From assembly GCA_017484285.1 (NCBI GenBank), contig JAFUTH010000014.1, positions 1 through 64,000 on the forward strand: a DNA stretch of 64,000 nucleotides, in the 5' to 3' direction. The translations under genes were made by a program, and so were the position numbers. The notes under the pieces were generated by a model. That model ran no database searches. It was not told where the DNA came from and saw only the letters and a program-made list of their open reading frames with translations. Below, in pieces: positions 7,185 through 16,065 of the stretch. The DNA is from Treponema sp. (lineage in GTDB: Bacteria; Spirochaetota; Spirochaetia; Treponematales; Treponemataceae). The stretch's first letter is position 1. Each line of letters begins with the position of its first letter.

Positions 7185-9020
7185 TTATAAAAATTTTTGA
7201 TACTGGCGAATGCTGCTCATTAATTCTTTGTAGATGAGTTTTGATTTTTGAAGAGAGGATTTGATTTTATCTTGCAGAACGGGCAGATTCTCAAAAAGCG
7301 CGGAAAGTTTTCGCTCCGAGGGGAATACGAGCGAAGCGATTTCTTTGAACTCGGAATGAAGGATGCGCGCGTCGATGGATTCAAGAGCGGATAAAACGCT
7401 GTGCGGATGAGAAGAGGCGATGCCTTCGTCGGCGAGGCGCATGCCTTTTTTGGCGGTGGCGTAAAGCTCTTCAAGTCCCTGTTTGAGCGTTTCTACGGTG
7501 GAGTTAAATTGTGTTTCGCGTTCACGAGCAGTTTCAGAACGCGGTGCGGCATTTTCTAACGGGAAGCACGCTTTTTTTTCTGCGTGCGAGAAAAATGATT
7601 CTTTTTGCGCAGATTGTTCATCTCGAGAGAGCAGTTCAGCAATCGACGAAACTGCAAAACCGGGAATCTTGAGTGATTTTTGTGACAGCGTGTATGAGGT
7701 GAGCGTGTCTTTGAATTCTTCTGCTTTGCTTTCAAACCACCATGCGAACATCTTCATTTTGCTGTCGGTAAGAATGGGGGCATTCGAATAATCGTTCGCG
7801 CGCTGTATGTCTGCGCCGAAGAGAATCTTCGTGCCCAAGAATTCGGCGGGAGTAAGCCGTTGTGAGTGCGCGTGAATTGACTCTTCGAACGTTGAGCCTT
7901 TGATATGCGTTTGTAAGTGCGGAAATCCCAAATCAAGCCCTGCGGTAAAAATTTCTCGTGCGCCGATGAATCGCGCAAAATCCCATGCGGTCGTGGAGAC
8001 CGAGCCGCCTGCAACGAGTGCGCCTTTGCTTCCGATTTTTGACTCAATGTATGCGCCGAGGGGAAACAGAGACGCGCACATGACGATTTTTTTGCACGGA
8101 AACTGAAAGACCGGCGGATACGCGGCACTTTCTGTTATCAGTATGCTTGATGGAGCTGAAAGACCGGCAATATGACGGTATGCGTAGTATTGCGGGTCGG
8201 TGAGTACGACAAAATCTGGTTCGACTCCCGCTCTGAGACAGGCGCGGAGTGCGGTATCGACGGCGATGACAATCGTGCGTTTTTTGAGTTCGGCGAGATG
8301 GGGCAGCGTTTCTGCTAAGGTCGGACCTGCCGCGAGAATCAGTGCGGGCAAACTGGGCGGACAGGAATCTTTAAAAATCGTGATGCCGTCATGGTCAGAC
8401 AGAAAATGCAAGTTCTTGCAGGTGTTTTTGAGCCATAAGTGCGAGAATTTTTCAAGCGTGGAAGCGTTTATTGCGACTTTGCGTTTGTTCCGCTCAATAA
8501 GCGAGCGCAGTGCTGAAAAATAGTCCGCGGCATGCGCACTTTGAGCGGAATTTTCGCACAGTGCGGTGTGCGTTAGCCCTGATGAATGCTCAATCAGACT
8601 TACAACGGAATCGATGCCAGCCCCGAGCGCGACAATGCAGTTCAGGGCGGAAAAAAACGCCGAAAAATCGACGTGTGCAAGTGCGGTAAAAAAATAGCGC
8701 GGGTCGTTCTCGATGAGGATAACGGTATCGTTCGGAAAGAGCGTCACGTATGAAAGAAGCGTGTAGCCGAGTCCTGCTGAAAAAAAAGCACAGCCCGTGC
8801 AGTCAGTGACCGAATTTTTCGCCGCGTGCGCTCCCTGCTCTGCTTCTCTGAGCGGGTTGTATGCGGAATGCAAAAATCTGCCGTTTTCTTTCGCGGTCGC
8901 AAGCCCTTGCCGCGCGGGGATAATTTCAATGGGCGCAACAAGATGCGCTGGAATATCCTCGGGAATATCGCGCTCTGTATGTAGGGAAAATCGTTCCGCT
9001 AACTGAGGAAAGCGGCGCAT
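7185..9020 (-). CDS. DUF115 / MptE-like motility-associated (Maf-type) protein
   Basis: The 611-residue protein carries the DUF115 (6-hydroxymethylpterin pyrophosphokinase MptE-like) core: LILAAGPTLAETLPHL, IVIAVDTALRACLRAGVEPD and VVLTDPQ, followed by ALVAGGSVSTTAWDFARF. Family members in flagellated bacteria are linked to flagellin glycosylation and are annotated as motility-associated factors. That role fits a spirochaete, but the substrate is unknown. The frame extends upstream to 9116, but that start would overlap the PBP gene by 80 nt, so I chose ATG at 9020, 16 nt after the PBP stop. It is the third gene of the lepB-PBP operon. Confidence 0.8.
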   Translation of the reverse strand: MRRFPQLAERFSLHTERDIPEDIPAHLVAPIEIIPARQGLATAKENGRFLHSAYNPLREAEQGAHAAKNSVTDCTGCAFFSAGLGYTLLSYVTLFPNDTVILIENDPRYFFTALAHVDFSAFFSALNCIVALGAGIDSVVSLIEHSSGLTHTALCENSAQSAHAADYFSALRSLIERNKRKVAINASTLEKFSHLWLKNTCKNLHFLSDHDGITIFKDSCPPSLPALILAAGPTLAETLPHLAELKKRTIVIAVDTALRACLRAGVEPDFVVLTDPQYYAYRHIAGLSAPSSILITESAAYPPVFQFPCKKIVMCASLFPLGAYIESKIGSKGALVAGGSVSTTAWDFARFIGAREIFTAGLDLGFPHLQTHIKGSTFEESIHAHSQRLTPAEFLGTKILFGADIQRANDYSNAPILTDSKMKMFAWWFESKAEEFKDTLTSYTLSQKSLKIPGFAVSSIAELLSRDEQSAQKESFFSHAEKKACFPLENAAPRSETARERETQFNSTVETLKQGLEELYATAKKGMRLADEGIASSHPHSVLSALESIDARILHSEFKEIASLVFPSERKLSALFENLPVLQDKIKSSLQKSKLIYKELMSSIRQYQKFL

Positions 9021-9036
9021 GAACAGGATGAGATTT

Positions 9037-10908
9037 TTATTCCAGATAGAGTTCAATTTCCATGTTCTCCGAGAGCGGTGTTCCAGCGGGTGGTTCTTGT
9101 GATTTGACCCATCCATCTCCGTTGATTTTTATTTGAATGTCGGCGCGTTCAAGAAGCGGAAGCAGCTGTCGTTTTGAGACCCCGCGGAAATCAGGCACCG
9201 TTTCGTCAAGAATGATGGGTTGCGTGCCCGCAATGGAAATCTGCCCGGGGTGGGCGAGGCTTGATGCTTTTCCTCGGCTCATGCCGAGATGGTCGATGAT
9301 GATATTTGCAGCCTGGGCGATGACCGGCGTAACGATTCGTCCGGCATAGGTCTCGCCCTTTGCTTTTTCGATGACGATGTAGAGGATGATTTCGGGGTTT
9401 TCAATCGGAAAAATCGCCATGCAGTTTGAAACAAAGTCCGTCGTTGAATATGCGCCTGTGTTCGGGTCTGCCATCTGCGCTGTTCCCGTTTTTACGCCGA
9501 TTGAAACGTCACCGAGATTCGCTTTGTGACCGGTTCCGCTCGTTGCGACGGTTTCCATGCAGTCGAGAATGTAGTCGGTCGTCGTTTTTTTGAAAACGCG
9601 TTCTTTGAACACTGGCGTATGCGTGTATTCTTCGCGCCCTTCGTTATCCGTGATTTTGCTGACGAAAGAAAGCTGGACGGGGACGCCTCCGTTTGCGATT
9701 GCCGTTGCAGCCTGCACCATTTGGAGCGCACTGACGGTGATTTCCTGACCGATGGCAATCGTCGGTTTTGAGCGCGCTGACCACAATCGGTCGTTCGGAT
9801 TTCTGAGTACGCCCGGAGTCTCGCCGGAAATCTCTGTGCCCGGTTTTTCGCCGAAGCCGAGCTTATGGAGTTTTGCAAGGAATGGTTCTGAATCAATTTT
9901 TTCGCTCATCTGCGCGAGCGCGTCATTGCAAGAATATTTGAGTGCTTCGCGTGCCGTTTCCCAGCCATGATGGTCGAGACAGGTGATTCTGATGGTCTCT
10001 CTGCCTGTTTTTTTTGAGTAAACGCCGTCACAGAGGAAAAGATCTTTTTCGGTGATTGAATTGGTGTCCAAGAAAGAGGCGACGGAAAAAATCTTAAAGA
10101 CCGAGCCTGGTTCGTAGCTGTCGCTTGCTGGCTTGTTTTTGAGCTCCGTTTTTGACGCGCTTGAAAAATCATTGAGATTTGCGGATGGAAGGCTGATGTA
10201 TGAGAGCACTTCACCCGTTTTGGCTTCTGCGGCAATGAGCATAAGCGACTCCGCCTGCGTGTTTTCCATTGCCTCATTCGCGATTTTTTCGAGATTTGAC
10301 TGCAAATTCGCATCAAGCGTGAGATAGATGTTCTTGCCTTGAACGGGAGTCTCGCCTTCTTGCGGAGGAAGCAGCACGTCTTTCAGTGCGTATTCGATTC
10401 CTGCCAATCCTTGACCGTCTTTGCCGACAAAGCCGATGAGCTGAGACGCAAGTTCGTTTTCGGGATAGACGCGTCCTTGTAGTTTGTCGAATTTGACTGC
10501 CGAAGAAAAACCGTTTCGCGAGCAGATTTTGCGCAGTTCTTCGTAGGTGTTAGAGTCAATTTGTTTTTTGAGATAGACGAATGACGCGTTTTCTGATTTT
10601 TCGAGCAGGGCAAGCACAGATGATTCGTTTTCGCTGATGATGGGGGCAATGAGCCGAGCGAACAGCTCCCTGTTTTTTATTGTCTGCGGAGACGCACCAA
10701 AATCGTAAAATGCGGCGGGAACAGCGAGCGCTTTGCCATTTCGGTCAAGAATAGAGCCACGCTGAATTTCAGTTTTTTCGATGAGGGATGCCGACGGCTC
10801 GGTGAACGCGAAAATGCCGTATTCTACAATGACGTAAGACGTGAAAAGAACAGCACAGACAACCAAAAAAATGAGCGGTGCTTTCTTAATGTATCCGTTT
10901 ACTTGCAT
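9037..10908 (-). CDS. Class B penicillin-binding protein (FtsI/PBP2-like) with C-terminal PASTA domain
   Basis: This membrane-anchored transpeptidase cross-links peptidoglycan. The 623-residue protein has one N-terminal membrane helix (about 10-35) and a PBP dimerisation region starting at RGSILDRNGKALA. The transpeptidase domain has Ser269-Val-Phe-Lys272, Ser326-Cys-Asn328 and Lys473-Thr-Gly475. The last ~60 residues, from TVPDFRGVSKRQL, form a PASTA domain as in FtsI/SpoVD proteins. The start overlaps the end of lepB by 10 nt, which implies translational coupling. AGGGAAAG lies just upstream of the ATG. It is not in a division/cell-wall cluster, so I leave the symbol blank. Confidence 0.9.
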   Translation of the reverse strand: MQVNGYIKKAPLIFLVVCAVLFTSYVIVEYGIFAFTEPSASLIEKTEIQRGSILDRNGKALAVPAAFYDFGASPQTIKNRELFARLIAPIISENESSVLALLEKSENASFVYLKKQIDSNTYEELRKICSRNGFSSAVKFDKLQGRVYPENELASQLIGFVGKDGQGLAGIEYALKDVLLPPQEGETPVQGKNIYLTLDANLQSNLEKIANEAMENTQAESLMLIAAEAKTGEVLSYISLPSANLNDFSSASKTELKNKPASDSYEPGSVFKIFSVASFLDTNSITEKDLFLCDGVYSKKTGRETIRITCLDHHGWETAREALKYSCNDALAQMSEKIDSEPFLAKLHKLGFGEKPGTEISGETPGVLRNPNDRLWSARSKPTIAIGQEITVSALQMVQAATAIANGGVPVQLSFVSKITDNEGREEYTHTPVFKERVFKKTTTDYILDCMETVATSGTGHKANLGDVSIGVKTGTAQMADPNTGAYSTTDFVSNCMAIFPIENPEIILYIVIEKAKGETYAGRIVTPVIAQAANIIIDHLGMSRGKASSLAHPGQISIAGTQPIILDETVPDFRGVSKRQLLPLLERADIQIKINGDGWVKSQEPPAGTPLSENMEIELYLE

Positions 10909-11438
10909 AGCACTTTCCCTAAGATATTACGCTCCGAAACGAATCCGTAGGTGCGGGAATCAATGGAAACGTCGTAATTATCTCCAATTGCGAGAATATA
11001 TCCCTCAGGAACTGAGGTTGAATCTTTGAGATGAAGATACTGGCTTTCAGAAAGACCGATTTCTTTATCTCCCACCTTCAGTGAATGATTATAGCTTGTA
11101 TCATATGAAAATTCTAGCAAATCTCCACTCGTTGCGACACAGCGTTTTACGACTATTTTGTTATCATACAAGTAGATGACAATATCGTTCCTGCGCGGTT
11201 TTTTCCACTGAAACAAGAGCTGGTCGCCGTACGGCTCGACGATGCCATACGAAAGCTTGCTTACAAGCAGGTGTTCTCCGTCCTGCAACGTGGGCAGCAT
11301 GGACTCTCCCGAAACCGTGAGAATCTCAAACACGAACAGTTTGAGCAAAAATCCCACAATCAGCCCGACGCAGATGATGAGAAAAAGCATTTTATTTTGA
11401 GAACTGAATTTCACTCGCTTCGTAAACTGCTCATGCAT
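10899..11438 (-). CDS. lepB: Signal peptidase I
   Basis: This membrane protease removes Sec and Tat signal peptides. The 179-residue protein has one N-terminal membrane helix, the catalytic serine in SGESMLPT (Ser46), the general-base lysine in VVKRCVATSGD (Lys98), and the GDNYDVSIDSRTYG box. The frame could start at a TTG at 11465, but the ATG at 11438 gives a normal family length. It overlaps the PBP gene by 10 nt and is transcribed divergently from the LysM/M23 gene. Confidence 0.9.
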   Translation of the reverse strand: MHEQFTKRVKFSSQNKMLFLIICVGLIVGFLLKLFVFEILTVSGESMLPTLQDGEHLLVSKLSYGIVEPYGDQLLFQWKKPRRNDIVIYLYDNKIVVKRCVATSGDLLEFSYDTSYNHSLKVGDKEIGLSESQYLHLKDSTSVPEGYILAIGDNYDVSIDSRTYGFVSERNILGKVLCK

Positions 11439-11529
11439 AGAATAACGCCCGTTTTGTATGTTCAATTTTCTGTGTTCAAATTTTGTTTCGTTACTAATTT
11501 ATCACTTTTGTTTTACCGATAAAAGATGT

Positions 11530-12693
11530 ATGGAAATAATTAGTTACGTTGGCGCATCTAACGCAGTAAAGAAAAACTCAGCAGGCATACACACGACGTT
11601 TCCTCACATTCAGAAGAAGAAACGCTCTGCAAGCGCTGCCCCGTTTGAATTTGCGCGCCCGGTGTCAAAAACAGAAGAACAATTTACGCGTGCGGGAATT
11701 ACGCAGTTTTTCTCAGCCGTGGTATTGTTCGCTGTCATCGTAATTGTTCCATACACCGTTTTTAATCTGCTTTCATATGTTGAGAATCACACGCTTGCCG
11801 TATCGATGAACACAGACGCTGAGTATGAATTGGAAGCTCTGAATTCGGCTATGTCGCGCTTCGCAATGAATGAGGGAAGCGATGCTGTCGATGAGAACGG
11901 CAATGTGCTTTCTGAGGATGGCTCGGTGCTTACTGCGGCGACCGTTGGAATTGGAGAAGCGGTCACTTTCAAAACGTATACCGTTCGTGCCGGAGACTCA
12001 ATCAGTACGATTTCTCGAAAATTCGGGCTTTCAAACATCTCGACCTTGATTGCCGTCAATGAGATTTCCAATGTCAGGACACTTCATGCGGGACAAAAAC
12101 TGAAAATTCCGTCAGTTGATGGCTTGATTTATAAAGTTGCCGCAGGCGATTCGCTTAATTCGCTTTCGGTGAAGTACCATGTGAGCGTTGAAGAAATTCT
12201 TGATGCGAATGATTTGGATTCAGACACGCTTTCAAAAGGCATGGAGCTCTTTATTCCAGGTGCAAAACTTGAAGCGACATCTCTCAAAAAAGCGATGGGC
12301 GAACTTTTTGTCTATCCGATTACCGCTGCGTGGCGACTCACCTCTCGTTTTGGGCCTCGAAAAGATCCATTCACTGGCGTTGCCTCAAGTCACACGGGAA
12401 TCGACATGGCATGCCCGACTGGAACACCTATTCGCGCGGCAATGAGCGGAACCGTCGTATATGCCGGATGGTCAAACATCTTTGGAAATTACGTGATTAT
12501 CGATCATGGAAACGGCTATCAGACGCTGTACGGTCATATGTCAAAAATTACCGCGAAAAAAGGACAACGCGTTGATCAGAGTACACGGATTGGATTGGTC
12601 GGCTCAACGGGCTATTCAACCGGTCCGCACTTGCATTTTACCGTCTATAAAAATAACAAACTTGTTGACCCGCTTTCATTGCTTAAACGATAA
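11530..12693 (+). CDS. M23 (lysostaphin-type) peptidase with two LysM domains
   Basis: The 387-residue protein is probably an envelope peptidoglycan endopeptidase or a regulator of amidases. It has a cytoplasmic basic N-terminus, one membrane helix (about residues 64-85), and two LysM repeats (starting YTVRAGDSISTIS and YKVAAGDSLNSLS). The C-terminal M23 domain keeps its zinc ligands, with His and Asp in HTGIDMA and His in GPHLHF. I chose ATG at 11530 because the 24 residues upstream in the open frame are not protein-like and overlap the divergent promoter region. Confidence 0.88.
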   Translation: MEIISYVGASNAVKKNSAGIHTTFPHIQKKKRSASAAPFEFARPVSKTEEQFTRAGITQFFSAVVLFAVIVIVPYTVFNLLSYVENHTLAVSMNTDAEYELEALNSAMSRFAMNEGSDAVDENGNVLSEDGSVLTAATVGIGEAVTFKTYTVRAGDSISTISRKFGLSNISTLIAVNEISNVRTLHAGQKLKIPSVDGLIYKVAAGDSLNSLSVKYHVSVEEILDANDLDSDTLSKGMELFIPGAKLEATSLKKAMGELFVYPITAAWRLTSRFGPRKDPFTGVASSHTGIDMACPTGTPIRAAMSGTVVYAGWSNIFGNYVIIDHGNGYQTLYGHMSKITAKKGQRVDQSTRIGLVGSTGYSTGPHLHFTVYKNNKLVDPLSLLKR

Positions 12694-12786
12694 AATTCGC
12701 TGTTCTTACCAATAGAATCGCTCTTTATTCTTGTGTCGATGTTCTCTAATTGATAGAATGACGCATCTATTTTTTGGGAGAAAATC

Positions 12787-14286
12787 ATGGCTACACCATT
12801 AGAGAATTATCTTTCGTCTTGCGGTGGCAAACCGACTGCCGCAATGTGTGCATATGTTGCAAATCTTCAGCAGGTTGCGAGCGTCAATCCGAACATCGCG
12901 GCTTCGGTCGTAAACGAGATTCAGAATCAGCGAAGCCACTTAAAGCTGATTGCCTCAGAAAACTATTGTTCGCTCGCTGTTCAGGCGGCAATGGGAAACT
13001 TGCTCACCGACAAATACGCAGAAGGCTACCCAGAGCACCGTTATTATGGCGGCTGTGTGAATGTTGATGCGGTCGAAATGGAAGCCGCCCGCGAAGCCGA
13101 AGAGCTTTTTGGCGCAGATTACGCCTATGTTCAGCCGCACTCAGGTGCAGACACAAACCTCGTCGCATACTGGGCAATTCTTTCGGCAAAGGTCGAAACT
13201 CCAACTCTGGAAGAACTCGGCGTAAAATCTTTGAACGACCTTACGGCAGAACAGTTCGCTGAACTCCGCAAGCGATTCGGAAATCAAAAACTCATGGGCT
13301 TGGACTATTCTTGCGGCGGTCACTTGACGCACGGCTACAAAATGAATGTTTCAGCGCGAATGTTTGAAAGCCATCCGTACGGCGTTGACAAAGACACAGG
13401 ACTTTTGGACTATGACGCAATCGAAAAACAGGCGATGGAAGTCCGACCGCTCATTCTTCTCACGGGATATTCAGCATACCCGCGCAAAATCAACTTCAAG
13501 CGATTCCGCGAAATTGCAGACAAGTGCGGAGCCGTCCTCATGGTGGATATGGCTCACTTTGCTGGCTTGGTTGCAGGCAAAGTCTTCACAGGCGACTACG
13601 ACCCGGTAAAATGGGCTGATGTTGTCACCACAACCACGCACAAAACTTTGCGCGGTCCTCGCGGTGCCATGATTCTCTGCAAAAAAGAATTCGCTGACTA
13701 TGTAAACAAAGGCTGCCCGATGGTGCTCGGCGGTCCGCTTCCGCATGTTATGGCGGCAAAAGCAATCGCATTCAAAGAAGCGAACTCTCGCGAATATCAG
13801 GACTACGCGCAGAATGTCGTAAAAAACGCACAGGCACTTGCAAAAGCGTTGCAGGATTTGGGCGTTCGCTTGCAGACCGACGGCACGGACAATCACCTCA
13901 TGCTTGCTGATGTCACTTCTTATGGTCTCACGGGCAAACAGGCAGAAGCCGCGATGTTCGAGTGTGGTGTTACCGTAAACGCAAACGCACTCCCCTACGA
14001 CAAAAACGGCGCATGGTGGACGAGCGGCTTGCGCTTGGGCACTCCCGCTTTGACCACACTCGGAATGGGCGAATCAGAAATGAAGGAAGTCGCATCAATC
14101 ATCGACCAGGTGCTTAAAGGCACAAAGCCAGGCGTTACCAAAGACGGCAAACCCGCCAAAGGCAAAATCGACCTTGACCCAGCCGTGAAAGAAGCCGCCT
14201 CAAAACGCGTGCAGACACTTCTGAGCAAGTTCGTGCTGTATCCAGAATTGGATTTGGACTTCCTTAAAAAAGAATTTGTTAAATAA
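12787..14286 (+). CDS. glyA: Serine hydroxymethyltransferase, long form
   Basis: This PLP enzyme interconverts serine and glycine and charges tetrahydrofolate with one-carbon units. The 499-residue protein is about 80 residues longer than most bacterial GlyA. It has an insertion after ADYAYVQPHSGADTN, around LEELGVKSLNDLTAEQ, as I recall for treponemal and chlamydial GlyA. The PLP lysine lies in TTTTHKTLRGPRG. A GGGAG ribosome site lies 6 nt before the ATG. The gene is followed by a repeat-associated terminator. Confidence 0.95.
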   Translation: MATPLENYLSSCGGKPTAAMCAYVANLQQVASVNPNIAASVVNEIQNQRSHLKLIASENYCSLAVQAAMGNLLTDKYAEGYPEHRYYGGCVNVDAVEMEAAREAEELFGADYAYVQPHSGADTNLVAYWAILSAKVETPTLEELGVKSLNDLTAEQFAELRKRFGNQKLMGLDYSCGGHLTHGYKMNVSARMFESHPYGVDKDTGLLDYDAIEKQAMEVRPLILLTGYSAYPRKINFKRFREIADKCGAVLMVDMAHFAGLVAGKVFTGDYDPVKWADVVTTTTHKTLRGPRGAMILCKKEFADYVNKGCPMVLGGPLPHVMAAKAIAFKEANSREYQDYAQNVVKNAQALAKALQDLGVRLQTDGTDNHLMLADVTSYGLTGKQAEAAMFECGVTVNANALPYDKNGAWWTSGLRLGTPALTTLGMGESEMKEVASIIDQVLKGTKPGVTKDGKPAKGKIDLDPAVKEAASKRVQTLLSKFVLYPELDLDFLKKEFVK

Positions 14287-14392
14287 ATTCCTCACAGAGG
14301 ACACAGAGAGAGTTTTATAATTCAAAGAAAATGTACACCTCAGTCAAATTGCCTTTGTAACGCGATGTGACTGAGGTGTTTTTTTTGTGTGA
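14287..14392. repeat. CACAGAG composite repeat (copy A): short direct repeats plus terminator
   Basis: Directly after the glyA stop, CCTCACAGAG and ACACAGAGAG are followed by a 12-bp hairpin terminator. The same order of parts, starting within a few bases of the stop codon, recurs after the KDPG aldolase gene (26426) and after argG (54936). This looks like a mobile or selected 3'-end cassette. Confidence 0.7.
14335..14386 (+). terminator. Intrinsic terminator after glyA
   Basis: ACACCTCAGTCA (14335-14346) pairs perfectly with TGACTGAGGTGT (14368-14379), followed by eight T. It is part of the CACAGAG composite repeat. Confidence 0.88.
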
Positions 14393-14423
14393 AAAATAAA
14401 TGTCAAAACACTGGCAGTAAATG

Positions 14424-14469
14424 CAATTTTGGGCTGTGCGGACTCGACCGAGAGCACAGCCCAAAATTG
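14424..14469. terminator. Long perfect hairpin between convergent glyA and hslO
   Basis: Arms of 16 bp (CAATTTTGGGCTGTGC and its exact complement) enclose a 14-nt loop. The hairpin lies 18 nt past the hslO stop on the minus strand and is probably its terminator, although the T-rich tract is inside the stem rather than after it. The ~200-nt gap from 14287 to 14486 holds only this and the CACAGAG element. Confidence 0.65.
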
Positions 14470-14486
14470 TTTTATGGTCGGTATTG

Positions 14487-15461
14487 TTATTTCAGCATTT
14501 CTTTTTTTATCTTGTACTTGCTTCCACAGCAATGACACACAACTTCAATCGGGTCGGGGTCGTTGGCGATGATGTCGGCAAGCTCCGCTTTCGGCAAATG
14601 CTTTATGTGCTCGGCAAAGCTTTGTGCGCTGCACGGGCAGTCAAAAATCACATCGCGGCTAAGGACGGCAGTAGGCTTGAACTCACGGAAAAGACCGTAA
14701 ATCACGTCTTCCATGTCGCCGCCGTCAGCGAACCACTTTCCAATAGAAGGCATTGCGCGGAACGCGTTTTCGGCTCGGCGAATCAAATCTTCCTCGGTTT
14801 CTTTTTTGTCTTCTGCGCCGGAATTTTCGGTTTGTGCGCTGATGCTGCTCTTTCCGCCCGCGCCCGGGACATGCTGCAAGAACATGCCGCCCGCGCCAAT
14901 CACGCGACCTTTTTCGTCAAACTGAATGCTTGTGTTGAACGCGGTGTGAACTTGCTCGCTCTGCGCGAAATACCATGCCAAGTCCTTCGCGATATTTTTG
15001 TACATGATTTCGACCGTGCCGACCTGCGGTGCTTTCATTCCCTCGCCGATTCGGGAAATGGTGAGCGTGCCGTCGCCCAAGAACGGAGACAAATCCCAGC
15101 TTTCGAGCGGTTTTTCAATCGGGATTTTGTCTTGGAGCAAAAATCCGCGTACATAGCCCGTGGAATCAGCCTCGACCGAAAATCCTGCGGCGGGGCCGTT
15201 CGTGTCGTAGCGGAAAGTGAGGTGCTCGCGCCCTTTCATTGTGGGAATCAAAAGCGCGGCGCAAAGCATGGCTTGTCCTAAAACGAGCGTTTCGAGGATT
15301 CCGAGATTGTGCTGAGCGCGCATTTGGTTTACGAGGCGCGTTCCGTTGAAAAATGCGCCGCGGAAGCTCCCTTCCGCCATGACGAACATGGTCATTTCGT
15401 CTTTATGGATTTTGCCCAGATGGGCGAGCAATTCTGTGTCGGTAAGTTCTTGTGTAATCAT
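14487..15461 (-). CDS. hslO: Hsp33 redox-regulated holdase chaperone
   Basis: Hsp33 binds unfolding proteins when its C-terminal zinc site is oxidised. The 324-residue protein starts with a typical N-domain (LVNQMRAQHNL; LGQAMLCAALLIPTMKG) and ends with the redox pair CPC and CHCCG, the four-cysteine zinc switch. An acidic, low-complexity insertion (SAQTENSGAEDKKETEEDL) lies before the linker. The gene is single and divergent from the RRM gene. Confidence 0.93.
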   Translation of the reverse strand: MITQELTDTELLAHLGKIHKDEMTMFVMAEGSFRGAFFNGTRLVNQMRAQHNLGILETLVLGQAMLCAALLIPTMKGREHLTFRYDTNGPAAGFSVEADSTGYVRGFLLQDKIPIEKPLESWDLSPFLGDGTLTISRIGEGMKAPQVGTVEIMYKNIAKDLAWYFAQSEQVHTAFNTSIQFDEKGRVIGAGGMFLQHVPGAGGKSSISAQTENSGAEDKKETEEDLIRRAENAFRAMPSIGKWFADGGDMEDVIYGLFREFKPTAVLSRDVIFDCPCSAQSFAEHIKHLPKAELADIIANDPDPIEVVCHCCGSKYKIKKEMLK

Positions 15462-15547
15462 GCGGAAAGTATAACAGAAAAAAATCCCCGTGCATATTAT
15501 CTTGATTCGTGTTACAATAAGGCGAATTTTATGTATCGAGGACAGAT

Positions 15548-15997
15548 ATGAAATTATATGTAGGCAACTTGAGTTATGAGACGACAGAAGACACCCTGCG
15601 TGAGGCTTTTTCTAATTACGGGGATGTCATTTCCGTGCATATTATGCGCGACCGCTTCACCGAGCAGTCAAAGGGCTTTGCGTTCATTGAGATGGGAACA
15701 GAGCTCCAGAGCGAGCGCGCAATCGGTGGCATGAACGGAAAAGCCGTTGACGGGCGCAGGCTTCGTGTGACTGAGGCTGTCGACAAGATGCCGCGCCGTG
15801 AGAATTCCGACAGGGGAGAACGCGGAGAGCGATTTGACCGGCGGGAGCGACGTCCTGAGCGTCGTTTTGACCATCGCTCAGGCGACCGCGACAGAACGCG
15901 CTTTGACCGACGCGACGGACAGCGTTCTGAGCGTCGTTTTTCATGGCGGGACAATCCACGCGATGAGCGGCGAAGTGATGTCTCAAACGAGTATTAA
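15548..15997 (+). CDS. RRM RNA-binding protein with Arg/Asp-rich tail
   Basis: The 149-residue protein has one RNA-recognition motif (residues 1-78) with RNP2 KLYVGNLSY and RNP1 KGFAFIEM. The remaining ~70 residues are strongly basic/acidic and repetitive, with RGERGERFDRRERR-type units (motifs ERRF, FDRR, DRDR). Such bacterial RRM proteins resemble cyanobacterial Rbps and are thought to bind RNA, sometimes under stress. A 13-nt word upstream of the gene is repeated inside it (see findings). Target RNAs are unknown. Confidence 0.88.
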   Translation: MKLYVGNLSYETTEDTLREAFSNYGDVISVHIMRDRFTEQSKGFAFIEMGTELQSERAIGGMNGKAVDGRRLRVTEAVDKMPRRENSDRGERGERFDRRERRPERRFDHRSGDRDRTRFDRRDGQRSERRFSWRDNPRDERRSDVSNEY

Positions 15998-16065
15998 ATT
16001 CTGTTGAGAATTGCTGTTTTTCTGCCGATAAAAAAGAGATAGGTTATAAAAAGTAAGGGGGCATT

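Noticed and set aside
9021..9116. A 32-codon extension of the DUF115 protein
   Set aside because: It overlaps the PASTA-coding end of the PBP gene by 80 nt, and GGAG directly abuts the ATG, which is too close for a ribosome site.
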